DNA of 64,000 nt from Gymnothorax reevesii. Lineage: Eukaryota; Chordata; Actinopteri; Anguilliformes; Muraenidae. Below, piece after piece: positions 45,285 to 57,373 of the stretch (position 1 is the first letter of the stretch; the number at the start of each line of letters is the position of its first letter). The stretch covers positions 5,447,501 to 5,511,500 of the forward strand of contig CM056573.1 of the NCBI GenBank assembly GCA_029721435.1. Reading direction: 5' to 3'. A program made the translations under genes and the position numbers. The notes under the pieces are model-generated. The model saw nothing but the letters and a program-made list of their open reading frames with translations, was not told the origin of the DNA and searched no databases.

Positions 45285-47899
45285 TGTAAACATAAGAAAA
45301 TGAACCAAACCAAAGCTTCCACTCCCTCCAGCTCTAACAACAAGTTTACCAAATATACTTTGTACACAACCCTTGCTACAAGTTCACCAGATGTTGTACA
45401 CAGAGGAAAAAAGTCAAATACCAAACCACTATTACAAGGCGATAACGGTGTTCTCGGGGGGCCAGAAAATCTACTTTGAGACTGATTGTGCGGATAATTA
45501 TGACGTTAGGATATTATCGTTAGATCCAGTCACTCAGAACCTCATCAGCAGGATCACCTGAGAGACAGAGAGATGAGACAGCAGTAAACACCACCATATA
45601 AACGTCCCCGGACGCAACACCTTGAACTTTGATTTTTGCTTGAATTTACCCTTAAGTGTTTTGAAAGTTGGAGCAATGTCACATACATATTCCCTGTCTG
45701 CTGGTTGCAAAGCTTCACTGAAGGTAAATCAAACTTATATTGAGAAAAATATTCAAACTCAGCATGCATTGTTTTTATAACCACAGCATTGTATGACACA
45801 GATCATTTTATACACTTTTCCCCTTAATACAGGTGGACATATTTGGAATCTTTGCAACCTTGGAATCTCCTATAATACATGAAATAGGCCTACAGTTCCA
45901 AAGGCTTGAATAATGGAGCTGCATTTCACAAAACCATATATGAGTTAGTAGGTTTTATGGGATTATGAGACTTCTAATGAAATTCTCAGATTTCAGGCCA
46001 ATTTAATGATCAAATTCATTGGAAGTTACTCAGCTAAGAAGTATCCAACCAGCTGACATTTTTTGTGTAGCATAGCAAACCAGCTATGACAGGATTCAGA
46101 GTGTCAGTCCCTTAGCCGAAATAAGTAAAGTTAGTCATCGAAATTGATTTGGAGGAAAATACCGATATAAAGAACGTTAGATTAATTACTCCATTACGTC
46201 TAATGTAGCTAGTTTATGGGTTTGCTGCATTGCGTAATAGGATTTATTACAAAGTCTAGTTCGCGTATTGCCTGACTCATGGTCAGCTGACTTTAGACAG
46301 CATATTGGATCCAGTGTTATTTTTAGCTGAGTGATGGCAACATTCGTAAGAAAACTACTTGCCTGCTTTACACATGCAGTACAATTCCACTATTTTGTCT
46401 GGTTTGATCTCAATGTGCCACTAATGCAGTGTTTGGCTTTTCTGCATTGATTGCCAGCACTTTGCTGTGACTCTTGTACTCCCACCCGTATCCGTTCTGT
46501 TAAAACAATTTGATTTCATGGATATATCCTTGTGTAAAATGATTAAGGCCTCTCTGGACAACTTTGCTGGACAAGTTGGATGCATTCGGTAATTTACAAA
46601 CTGCAATATTTTCAGAATATGAGCGAGAGCATGATGCTCAAACTTGCATTGCATGGGGCCGATAGCAACAGTAACTAATGGGGGCCGAGCTAGTTGGAGC
46701 AAGTCAGAAAGGTCCATTGTATGGAATGATAAACTCTTTGCTAATTTGCTTGTGGAATACATGAACATACTAAGGGTCTTCTTTTGCATTCAGAAGCTAC
46801 TAGCCTGCCGGGCTACACATCTAAAGAGGTCTTCGGTGAAAACCAATTCAGAAGACATACCAAATCAGACTTATGGTTCAAGTATTTTTGCATCTTTCAT
46901 AAAATTCAAAATGGCAGAAAATGTAGGTCGGCGCATCTTAATGGTCCAATTAAGTTTTCTGCTCATCTTGAGGAGGGCCATCTTCCAGTTTTTGCTTCAT
47001 GTCTCTACACAGAGCAGTTCAGAAATGATGGCCCTGCAAATTCAAAAATATTGACCTTGCTCTTTAGCGCCACCGTTTGGTCAGTTGGTGGCATTTTCTC
47101 ATAGATTGCAGAGTCCACCATTCTTGACAAGCCTACTGAATTTTGTGATTTTCTCCCAGTGTCTCAGAGCTACAAGCCTTCAAGTGGGAGAGAAAAAATA
47201 ATAATAGAAATAAACACAACAAAAACAATAGGGTTCCTGCAGCTTTGCTGCTTAGACCCCCAGTGAGCTGTCTCTTAAGAGTCTGACTGCAATATAGGAC
47301 ATTGTTTCTTTGACAATAATGGTGACAGATGCTGTGATGCCAGACTGAAGCAATGACAGCAACATCAGCAACAGGGAAAATAAGAAGCTGGACACCTTAC
47401 AAAGATTGCAGCAGGTACTGTACATGGTGTGGTATGAGCACACAACAGTGGGAGGTGTTGTGCAGAGGTGCAATTCTGGTGAGAAAGAGAGAGCCCTATT
47501 TTGCACTCGCACGCCCCTGGCTTGAAAGGAGGACGCCATCCGTCTGTATCAGGAATTCGGATGAAGTATGTTGATTTCTCATATCCAGCTCAGTGTCAGT
47601 CAGTCCAAATTCATTTCAGACACAAGTGACAGAAAAGTAGGCATACAATGCATTCATCACAAGGAATGAAATCCGGGAAAGTTCTCTCCTAATTATGACT
47701 TTGGTACCTCATAGTTTTGATTAAATGCAATAATAGAACACTAAAAACAATAGAAACTGCAGTTTAGACTATTATTATTATTTTAGTAATAATAATAATA
47801 ATAATAGCAGGGAGGAAAATGTCATTTCACCATTGAAGAAACAAAAAACACAATATTTTCACAGAAGTAATTTCTGAGGGGGACACAAATGGAACAACC
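45285..47899. other. unassigned sequence
   Basis: No domain or transposon end is recognised. Overlapping plus-strand frames at 46644-47054 (136 codons) and 46784-47104 lie in a stretch with AAATTCAAAATGGCAGAAAA and TAGCGCCACCGTTTGG. These look like decayed dispersed-repeat text rather than a gene. An ATT/AAT trinucleotide tract lies at 47769-47805. Confidence 0.4.
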
Positions 47900-48354
47900 A
47901 AACGTACAGCTCATTTTGAATTTAATGCCAGCAAATTTCAAAGCAGTTGGGATAGGGCTTGTTCACCACAGTGTTGCATCTTCTCTTGTATGAACACTCT
48001 GTAAGCATGAGGGAATCCCATTCTTCCTTGAGGATTTCAGCTGCTCTTTGCTTCATGGCCTCCTTAATCCTACTCTTTATTTCATAATATGCCAGATATT
48101 TTGAGTGGGTGACTGACTAGTCTGGACAGCAAGCAGGCCATTTTAGCACCCGGACTGTCCTGCTGTGGAGTCATGTTGTTGTAATACGTGGATGAGCATC
48201 GTCTTGCTGAAACAGACAAGGCCTTCTCTGGAGAAAAAAATTTTTAAAAAGTTGTCGGTAAGGCAGCATATGTTCCTCCAAAACCTGTTCTTATAGCTCA
48301 TCATTCATGGTGTCTGCTCAGACATACAGGTTACCCACGCCACGTGCACTAATG

Positions 48355-49241
48355 CAGTGGTTCCCAGATTCGGTCCTGGGCCGGTTTTTGTTCCAACCAA
48401 GATTACTATCCCAGAATTTTAAGAAGCTGTTAATTTTTTAATTAGTTGCTTTTCAGATTTTCAGACATTTTACCCCCTTAAACCACATTATGACAGAATA
48501 ATGGTTACTAATAAAATAAAATAAATTAATTAATAATATTTATTAACCATATTAATAAAATGGTTATTAATTCCATGATGTTTCAAAGCCCAACATTCGT
48601 ACTGTTTATTCTATTCAGTTCATTTTATTTATTTGGATAGCACTTTTCACAGGCAGGCTGTCACAAAGATGCTTTACAGAGAGAAAAGGGCAGAGCCCAG
48701 ACTAATCACTAATCCCTAATCCCCAAATAGCAGGCAAATAAAAAAACTCCCTGTAGGGAGAAAAAAGCCTCGAACAGAGGTGAGAAAAAAAATTCTGATC
48801 TGCGATCAATCAGTTAGCTGCTGTTTAGGATTCTGAACGCACATGTCTGCATTCTTTCCTGAAACCAAACAAGTAACATTTAACAGGTTTGACTCATTAT
48901 AAAATGCTTAGTTTTCTTAATAGCCTATTAATTAATAGTTAGTTTTAGTGACTGTGCTCTCTAGTTTATCAGTAAGAAGCTAATTTAAAGTTTCATGTCA
49001 TCAATTGCAAATTTCCACTTTTAATGTGAAAAAAAGTCATTTCCAATACAACCAACTTAGAAACTGTTGTTCATCGAGGCCATTTTTAATATGTGGTCTA
49101 AAAGGGTAAATAATCAGTATGAACAAAAATAGTGCAATTAAGAACAATTAGCAACTCGTTGATATTCTAAGATTGGAGTTGTGGTTGGAACAAAAACTAG
49201 CAGACGAAGTGGGTCCCCAGGGCCGACTTTGGGAACCACTG
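48355..49241. mobile_element. hAT-type MITE, TSD CACTAATG
   Basis: The ends CAGTGGTTCCCAGATTCGG and, inverted, CAGTGGTTCCCAAAGTCGG are flanked by perfect 8-bp duplications, CACTAATG at 48347-48354 and 49242-49249. A CAGNGG-type tip with an 8-bp TSD is diagnostic for hAT elements. The Tc1 sequence resumes directly after it. The 887-bp interior is AT-rich, encodes no transposase, and contains a further dispersed repeat at 48620-48800. Confidence 0.93.
48620..48800. repeat. dispersed fish repeat nested in the hAT MITE
   Basis: TTTATTTATTTGGATAGCAC, GGCTGTCACAAAGATGCTTT and ACTCCCTGTAGGGAGAAAAA follow one another. I recognise this order from a repeat that is common in teleosts, with AGCGCTTTTCACA and AAGCAGCTTTACAGA in typical copies. 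The class and ends are uncertain here. Confidence 0.5.
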
Positions 49242-49830
49242 CACTAATGCACACCCATACGATCATGGATGTGGCTTTCGAACTGCGCACTGATAATAAG
49301 CCGAATGGTCCCTTTAGTCTTTAGCCTGGAGGACCAAGCCTCCATTATTTCCGAAAAGAATTTTGTCTCTTAATTGGTCAGACCACGGAACAGGAATCCA
49401 CTTCACCTCAGTCCGTCCTAAATGAGGTCGAGCCCAGAGAATTCAGCAGTGTTTCTGAATCCCATCCACAGTTTTACCTTTACCTGGTAGATTTTTAATT
49501 TGCATTTGAGAATGCAATGACTCACTACTCCTGAGCCCAAGCAGTGATTTCCACTTCCGAATCCTGTCTGTTATTCATGCAGTGCCACCGCGACAAAGTG
49601 TTCCTCTGCCTCTCATTGACCAAACATTTTCAAGCGATGGAAAGATGGCAACCTTCTTCTTTTCTACTGCAAAAAATTCAAGTCATAATATCTGGACTCT
49701 GTCAGGGTCATTCCTTTATTTACAGTTGGTTTCTTGCGAAAGTTGTCTTTCAGTTGAAATGACTTGCATATCATAGCATTCTGTTTTCATTTACATTTTA
49801 CCCGGTGTCTCAACTTTTTGGGAAACAGGG

Positions 49831-52221
49831 TGGTACAACTGCACTTGGGTTGAACTTTTACAGTGGCCGCCATGGGCAAATGTGCAACAATGTCCCAATA
49901 CCTCTGCAGGCAGAGAAACATACTGCGGCTTCAAAAAACAATACAAATTCAACAGCACATATGAAAGTCCCAAACAAATGCATAAACTGAAATACTAGGC
50001 TGAAATCTAAAATAAACGCGGGAACAGGAAACATGAGGCAAATCAGACATGATGCAAAGTCAGAAACTCAATAACCATGAATGCAAATGCAACAGATAAA
50101 TACTGCCCATCCAGTCAACACAATGAAAGTGCTCCCAGACCGCTAAGCGGAACAGTGCTCAGAACAGCTTAATTTTAGACTCGAGCAATATAGACCTGAT
50201 GAGAGGTTTTGTTTTTAAAGCAGTTTTCAACCTTTTAACATTTGTATTACAACAGGAGAATATGCTGCAAATCCTGCTTTAATTTCAGCCCAGTTTATTT
50301 TATCTCTTCATTTTTACTTTGACTACATTACCACTTTCAATTATCATTCTTAATTATTTAAACACATCTTAATTAATTTTGGCCCAATTTCATCATTTAA
50401 ATCATACATTTATTAACCATTCATTTCATTTAATTGTACTACATTTAATTAAATGATATTCTTTTAATCAGTGAATTCATTATTTTTTAATAGATATTTT
50501 AATAGTTTTCTGCTGATCTGTTGGTTTGTGCATGCCTGAGCCAGCTCCTCTCAATCAGTCAGGTGCATACTGTTGCCATTATAGAAATCTCTGCCTGTGC
50601 AGATTCCTTGTTGCTCTGAAACATGCCATAACAGATGTAAGATTTCTTGTGATCAGTCGACACAAACACATAGATTCGAGCTAATGATTAACCTTGTGTT
50701 TAGGCACAATGCCAGTTCTACTGACTTTCCCAACACTAGATTCCGAAGGCGAGGTGTGTATATGTGGGTGGTTTTCATGGCAATTTGTCGTAAACCCCCC
50801 TTGATCCCCATGGTTTGAGCCATAGCTACCCCTCTCCGACCGATATTGCTATGTTATTTATTTTGTTTTGAAAAAAAAAAACCAAAAACTTACAACAGCT
50901 AGGATAACATTAGCTTGCAATACTAGCTGTTCGCTAGAATGTGACCTCAAATACATTTTTACACTGTAAACAAAGTCAGTCAATGCTTTAATTAGTACTT
51001 TATGATTGATTCACCTTGTTAGTCCATTAGCCAGCTTCCCTCCACATGCATCGGCATATTTTGAATAATGACAATCGCTTGACTTTATGTTTACAAGAGC
51101 TGACAGGACTGTGCGATACAGCCAGACAGAGCGAGACAAATATGCACCCACATGATGAACACAACAATAAGTGATCAATCGATGATTGTGTAGAGTGCGG
51201 ACGGATCATTTCTCAGTCATCCATAAATCAATGTTTATTCATTGTCAGTGATATCAATGTTATGAGCCACAAACTCTGATTGTGATTAAACTAATCTTGT
51301 GTCCAATTCCTCCAATAAAATAACAGTGAAATTTAAACCACTACAACCCGGGATTTGCTCAATAATGACAGTTTGGTTGTTGACCTGATGATCAAATGGT
51401 TTTAAACCACAATAACCTAAATTGTGCATCTTTGGAAATGCTATCATAAATACGGATGGTTTCTACTATCAGTAAAAGAGATCTGTTTTTGTGGCTCATC
51501 TGTGATTATTGTGCTTTTTCAGTTCAAAACATTTATAATTGGAGTGTTTCAAGTTTCTGCCGGTAGGCTGTGCACCACTGGTTGAAACGCTGTTTCGAAA
51601 CATTTCAAAACATTTTGAAACTGTGGTTTTTGCAGAAATTCTGAAACTGTTTCAAAGGTTTGAAATTGCCTTCTCTTGCTAACGGAGGAGATAATGAGGG
51701 GATGTGCTGTGGCAGTGGTGATTGTTTAGAACACAGGTGGAAGTAACCGCTTCTTCAGCATAGTCCTCTGGAATTTTTTTTGGTAAATTAGGCTGGCGGG
51801 ATGACTGCGCAGGTCAAAATGTTTTTTTTCTGAGCTTGACCCATGTGCACGCATGTCTTAATCAGATGACTCATTAATGCATGTAAAAATTGAATCATCC
51901 AAATTTTGACTAAGCCTCTTTCTGCGTTTCAGTATACCCCTATTTTGACTCGAAATTTATGGAAAAGACATGCATCATGTGATTTACTCTTGTGAGGTCT
52001 GTTGATTTGACTCACCACAAAACATGTCAGAAAGCAAAATGAAGGCAGTTAAAAAATTTTGTGGCTGGAGCACCGTACAACCCAAATATGTTTCACACAT
52101 ATACATGCATTTCCCTCAGAACCCACTTTCTGGGCAAAACGGGTCAAATTCTCGTGGCAAGACAGCGTTGATTTCACCGAGCAAATGTAAGTGAACTGGC
52201 TCTCAGCCGTGTCATGCCAAA
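49831..52221. other. unassigned, mostly AT-rich sequence
   Basis: No gene recognised. At 51575-51665 a self-complementary cluster of GTTTCGAAAC, TTTCAAAACATTTTGAAA and GAAACTGTTTC occurs. Poly(A) lies at 50871-50883. Open frames stay below about 75 codons. Confidence 0.45.
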
Positions 52222-52560
52222 CCCCAATTTACACCAGATGCGTGTTCCGTCCGCCATGGCAGCACAGCTGATAGGATCCACTTTAGTCAATGAGTGTGTT
52301 TACAACAGATCCGCTGCGTTGCATTTCTCGTCCATCCCAGCTCCGGCAAAATGCAACTGTGCACAGCAGATACTCAAGACTTCTATTTTTGCCGGATGCC
52401 GCAGCACAAACGCAACCCTTCGATACAGCAGATCAATTGCTACACAGACACAACATTAAAAGATACAGTTAATTTTCAAAATCCGTGTTGGTGCCAGTTT
52501 GTATTATGGGCTAGGACAATAACAGAAGTAAGAAAATATATGAAGGCGAAACTTTATCGA
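52222..52560. mobile_element. truncated second copy of the 35.7-kb Harbinger-type MITE
   Basis: This copy starts CCCCAATTTACACCAGATGC and runs collinear with the complement of 37565-37436 and then 36300-36130, passing without interruption across the site where the other copy holds the solo LTR. Shared text includes AATGAGTGTGTTTAC, ATCCCAGCTCCGG, GATGCCGCAGCACAAAC, CAGATCAAT and TTTTCAAAATCCGTGTTGG. The far end is missing. Confidence 0.85.
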
Positions 52561-52649
52561 CCGAACACTATCAAAACAAATGAAAAACCCAACATGATCA
52601 GAAAATTAAGAACATTTATTAATAAATGGGCTACTTTCCCATGGTAGAA

Positions 52650-53133
52650 GCACAAAATGGCTTTGTAACCCTTTCCAGACGAATAGATGTCAATAACTTT
52701 GTTTCTCATCTGATCTTGAATTTCTTTAGATAGCGGCATGATGTGTTACTTTTTGAGATCTTTTAGCCTACTTCACCTTGCCAGACAGGTTCTATTTAAG
52801 CAATTTCTTGATTTAACAGGTCTGGCAGTAATCAGGCCTGAGTGTGGCAAGTGAAATTGGTTAACGTTAATTGGTTAATTGGTTGTGGTTAATCACTGTT
52901 AATTCATGATTTAACAAGGGGGGCGCATTACTTTTTCACATGGGGCCAGGTAGGCTTGGCTAGCTTTTTCCCTTAATAAATGAAATCATCATTTAAAATC
53001 TGCATTTTGTATTTACTCGGGTATTCTTTGTCTAATATTTCAATTTTTTTGTTGATCTGAATAAGTGTGACAAATATGCAAAAAAAAAAGAAAAAGAAAT
53101 CAGGAAGGGGGAACATACCTTTTCACAGGACTG
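52650..53133 (-). pseudogene. Tc1-like element, 5' end only
   Basis: The right tip on the plus strand is ACCTTTTCACAGGACTG followed by TA at 53134-53135. The zone before it has GACAAATATGCAAAAAAA and AAATCAGGAAGGGGG, known to me from a frequent fish Tc1 terminal repeat. The transposase start is present on the minus strand (MPLSKEIQDQMRNKVIDIYS then SGKGYKAI) and stops within the HTH domain at about 52655. The remaining 80 percent of the gene is lost. Confidence 0.85.
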
Positions 53134-53135
53134 TA

Positions 53136-54060
53136 CACTTTCAGTGAAATAACACCACTCGGATGTATCAGTCAATGACAAACTTCAGTAAAAATTTCAT
53201 TCCAATGCAGCTGACACTTAGAAAGCTGTTTAACTTTAACTATCAAAATGACTACGGAATGATGAGAGAAGGTCTCAAGACATCCTTTGATTTTCCATTA
53301 AAATACAGGCCCATACTCGGTCAAGAGTTATAGTCATGAAATCATCATGGCGTTTTTAATATCCAACCAAGAACAACAATTTGGAAACATTTTGAAGCTC
53401 TCTTTAGGCTCTTCCTATTTATACAAGCTTAATTTGTATTGCGTGATGATGAAAAGTTTTGTCACATACATGCATAATGCCCTTTCATTATTTGTTATAA
53501 AGAAGATGAGCTGCAATTGTCATTTTATGTTCTGGTTGTGTCAATATGATCATTAATTTTCCAGCTGTTTTTACCACGTTCACCAGCTGTGTGCTTGTTA
53601 CCCATAGAAGCTGCCATTGTTGTTCATACACATAATGGCCCACATGTATGAAGCTATGATAGAAACCAGTGTAAACCTGTGCCCAGATATCATCTTAAGA
53701 AAGGGCTCACGTGATTTAAAAAATGTTCGTACCTCCTCAATTAAGGAGATCAATATTTATGGTTTAGAGGTGTCTCCCCTGAAGTTCATGACAAGGGGAA
53801 AAGCCACCTGGCAATGAGAAGAAATTTCTCGCAGCTTGAGATTGTGACGTTCAGGTCTTAAGTTCATTTACATCGGAGGGTTTTGTTTGGAAGTCTGAGC
53901 ACGGGCATTAAAAGACCACAAAGAAATGATGTTTGGTCACAGTCGCTGTCAACAGCGTTTCAGAGTTAAATCGGATTACAGCAGAGGTTTTAAAATTTAA
54001 TTTCAACATCCATGAAATGTTTGGCAATTCAAATCATCTATTATTTTAATCTTAAATTTG
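53136..54060. other. unassigned sequence
   Basis: No feature recognised. Open frames are at most 69 codons. Confidence 0.45.
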
Positions 54061-54067
54061 CATATTG

Positions 54068-54455
54068 GGCTCTATCTTTCACACTGCCCAACCCGTTGCC
54101 ACTACCTGCTACCTGTGAATTACGCATTTAGCAGCTTTGGACCCCTAAACGGTATCTTACGGCCACACTACCTGCTATTCATTATGCCGAATCCTTTATT
54201 TGCGCCTGGAGGTGTGCCCGTGGGCGTGTTTATGCGCGTTCCCTACAATTGCTATTTTGACCACACATATTAGGGAAAGCGTATAGCGGGTCCTCAAACC
54301 ACCCGCTACCCATTTGGGCTTTTACAAGAGCGCGCCCAGGCGGCTTCAATGCGCGTCCACTTGGACACGTGGACGTGCATATGCGGCTCCACTTCCTGAA
54401 TTAACTTGCCTATAAAAAGCCACCTTACTTTAGCCTCATTTGAACCCCTGAGAAA
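54068..54455 (+). mobile_element. probable 5' end of the Harbinger element
   Basis: GGGCTCTATCTTTCACAC at 54068 resembles the GGGC(C/T)CTATTTTAAC end I know for fish Harbinger elements. The zone up to the TATA box holds GTGGGCGTGTTTATGCGCG and GCGCGCCCAGGCGGC, also usual in that group. I did not find the matching right end, so the extent is uncertain. Confidence 0.5.
54411..54420 (+). promoter_or_regulatory. TATA box of the Harbinger-like gene
   Basis: TATAAAAAGC lies 45 bases before the ATG at 54456, the right distance for a start of transcription between them. No other promoter element is obvious. Confidence 0.6.
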
Positions 54456-54956
54456 ATGGCAGAGATAGTACTAAATTGCCTTGATCGCCAGTTAAATAAT
54501 AGAAGACGCCCAGAACGCGTGTACCGCCAGCGCACCAGCTACTTGGGCCTTTCAGGTAAGTCTGTATTGTTTGTATTTTGTATCAATTATCTTTTCCGCT
54601 TTTAAAATGATATATATTTATAATATTATATATGTAAAATATATATTAATGACATATATTAGGTCTATATGTAATATTCCAAAATTATAATAATATAATA
54701 CAAGCACATTACAATACAATTATTTCCCACAGAACAAGAATGCGTGACAAAACTGCTCCTTTCTCATCAGGCAGTGACGGAATTATATCATCTGGTTGCA
54801 GATGATGTAGACACCGCTGCCAGCTGTCCGTATGCCTTGCCCGTTGCTGTTAGGGTTACTGTGGCACTATTTTTCTATGCTGGTGGGTCATTCCAACACC
54901 CACTCAGCTCAATTGGAGGCATGACCCAATCAATTTTTCTTTTCCTTTTTTCATTT
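54456..54956 (+). pseudogene. Harbinger/HARBI1-like transposase, first two exons
   Basis: Exon 1 is 54456-54555 (33 codons, basic, starting MAEIVLNCLDRQ). A canonical intron follows: GTAAGT at 54556 and CCCACAG ending at 54732. Exon 2 (54733-54956) continues in frame with SHQAVTELYHLVADDVD, then ALPVAVRVTVALFFYAGGSF and GGMTQS. This is the conserved N-terminal part of PIF/Harbinger nucleases and of the vertebrate HARBI1 relatives: a helical L-x-L domain, then A-L-x-F-x-A-x-G-S-F-Q, then G-x-(S/T)-Q-S. Exon 2 then runs into a stop in T-rich DNA and the DDE catalytic domain is not found. Intact splice sites with a truncated end suggest a fairly recent but dead copy. Confidence 0.72.
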
Positions 54957-57280
54957 TAAAGTTTCCATCACAAAAGGTGTAGGCTTGATGTTTTTTTTTA
55001 TTACATACCAAACATTAAACAATTAGTCAATGTCAAATAATAATAATAATCATAATAATAATATTAATATTAATAATACAATAGTACAATTCATGATTAA
55101 CTTAACAAAAACATATCCTCCCTGGTCTTAATTTGACCTCATGCACGAGCTATTTAACTTTGTCTTCGGGGAAACGTGGCGACCTTCCTCTCTCCATCAC
55201 GGGTTTTTTTTTTTTTTGGGGGGGGGGGGGGTTTTGAATCGATGAATGGTCATTGTGGGCAAATATTGATTGTTTCATGCCATGTAGTGTGCCACCATGC
55301 ATAAGGCAATAACATCTGTACTCTATTGATATTTCCTCCAGGGACCATACCATGACTAGGGGGGATAAAGCTGATTTCTGGTGAGAAAAAGCTGAGATAT
55401 GAACAGCAAACTAGCGAGCACTGCCAGTAACATTAAGCAAGCAACTCTGTGGGGGGGATTAGTTAGTTAGTTATCTAGCTAATTCTCAATCTTTTTCCTT
55501 TCCTTGATGCGTTTTCCTATTATCATAATTGGCAACTGAAGACGCTGTTTCTCTCCATATGCAATCTAACAGCGATTAAATTGTGGGATAAATTCAGTAT
55601 AAAGTGGCGTAGCCAGAACTGACAATTGGCTTGCACAAAACATTAGTTTTAAACAATTATTAGTCCTGACCTGTTTTCAGTCATTTTCATAGCTAATTAA
55701 CAAAAGGTTCACACCGAGAGCACTCCACGCTTAATCGGAGAGAACAAGCAGCACCTGTTAAGTAAGACAACAATCATTCATCTGGACGCGTGTTTGCTGC
55801 ATTTAAATGGATGTAGTTAAAACTTGTATACCTGTCGACTGTCACGCAAGTAGCTTGAGCCGCACATTTTTAATGGCCTATTTAACAGCAGAGTGCCACA
55901 TTTTTTATCAACCCATGTAATACCGAGAGTGAAAGGCGATATTTCATTACAATGCGGACCAGTTCAATCAAGGTGAAGCATTAGCCTTTTAATAAGTACA
56001 TTATTTCTCTCTAGTGAATTAAGCCCATGAATGCATCACTGTTAGATTGCATATGGAGATAAACCGTGTCTTCAGTTGCCAATGAAGATAATTGGAAAAC
56101 GCCTCAATGAAGGAAAATGATCGAGAAATAGCCTGGACTAATTGTTGTCACAAACGACGTGTCCCTTCCAATTCCCAGTTCGATTTGCGCTTCTGGATGC
56201 TGGTCCATGCAGCAGACTTCTCTTCGTTAGACTTCGCATCAGCCTTCCTGTCAGAAATGACACCTGTCTGTGCTTTGACAGTCGCTATGAGGGTCCGCCT
56301 CATCTGACATTAAATTTTTATGCCGGTGTCTTTTGTCCGTAATTTTACATCCACAGTTGGTCGAGACACAATGCTAAATGTACACCGACTTCCCCTAATG
56401 TATTATGCAAGTAATGGGCCAAAAAATAAAACGTGGTCAACTCCGAATGACTGCTTAATTACGCGAGTACAGCTAAACATCTGCTTACCTAGGGTGAGTG
56501 TAGTAAGATATTAAAAATTTTTTGTTATAAAAACAAGTAATGCACGAACAAATGTGTTTTAACTCGGTTCTAGCTCTATACGCGCAGAGATAAGCGCTCA
56601 CCGACAAGCGGTCAAGCTGATCACAAGTGACGTGATGCCATGGGGGGGGCAAAAGGAAATTATTCCATAAGGAACAATGGAAAAAAACACTCTTTGTAGA
56701 TCCGTGAATACATTTTTTGACTACCGCAAATGATCAATATATAATCTGTTGATTTTTCTCTTATAAATTGTTGGTGCCTTTTTCCACCGCAGAGACAATT
56801 TTTTAAATATTAATAAAGGCTACGCGAACACCAAGGGGACCTTGTCTCGAAGAGCGCTCTCGTAAGCTGCACTGCTACGGTTCTCTGCGTATAGCTCTGG
56901 TCAGGAGATTCCGTGCTGTCGGCTTATGTCATTAGCAAGTGGGTAAAGTGAGCAGGTGTAACGACACCAGTGTTTTCAGTTATTGTATTAGATAAATGGC
57001 TTTGTTAGATAGCGACTCGATTGCTTCACCTGTCATTTATGTAACGTTACAGACTAAACAGTGAGGTAGCAAAGGCTGTTGTTGGTTAACTTGGGTTGGA
57101 TGACGGGTATGTATTCGGTAACTATTGAAGGTGACATCCTATAAGCGTGCATGTAGCTAACAATTGCTTTGCTCTTTCGTAGTATAAAATGTTCAAGATG
57201 CACCTAAGCTGAGTTGTTTATTGCCATTACTTTGAATATCTTACACCGATTCACGGTACTGTGTTTTGCTGCTTCATGTA
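54957..57280. other. unassigned sequence with simple repeats
   Basis: AAT/ATT trinucleotides lie at 55031-55082. A T run followed directly by a G run (55204-55234) follows. No transposase domain continues the Harbinger gene. Plus-strand frames at 56092-56514 are short and without motifs. Confidence 0.4.
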
Positions 57281-57282
57281 TT

Positions 57283-57373
57283 ATATTGAGGGCTGACTGC
57301 AATAAACAGTTATGTCTGGATTTTATGTATCTTATGTATTATGTAACTGTTTATTGCAGTCAGCCCTCGATAT
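57283..57373 (+). repeat. near-perfect 30-bp stem hairpin
   Basis: GAGGGCTGACTGCAATAAAC plus AGTTA (57288-57312) is exactly complementary to 57344-57368, and five further bases pair with one mismatch. The loop is about 31 bases. It could be a very short palindromic MITE or the foldable core of a small RNA precursor. No such gene is known to me with this stem. Confidence 0.8.

Larger units (their letters stand above)
47900..49830 (-). pseudogene. decayed Tc1-like transposon split by a hAT MITE
   Basis: The minus strand aligns in order with the Tc1 element at 8366-9967. GGTTACCCACGCCACGTGCACTAATG before the insertion, and CACACCCATACGATCATGGATGTGGC after it, correspond to positions around 9000-9050 there. 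The acidic box text (TCTGACCAATTAAG on the minus strand) lies near 49375. Many stops and indels exist and no long frame survives. The right end near 49800 has AACTTTTTGGGAAAC, a relic of the terminal repeat. Confidence 0.75.

Noticed and set aside
54456..54956. Domesticated host HARBI1 gene
   Set aside because: The catalytic half is missing and the flanks carry transposon-type terminal text. A truncated transposon copy is simpler.
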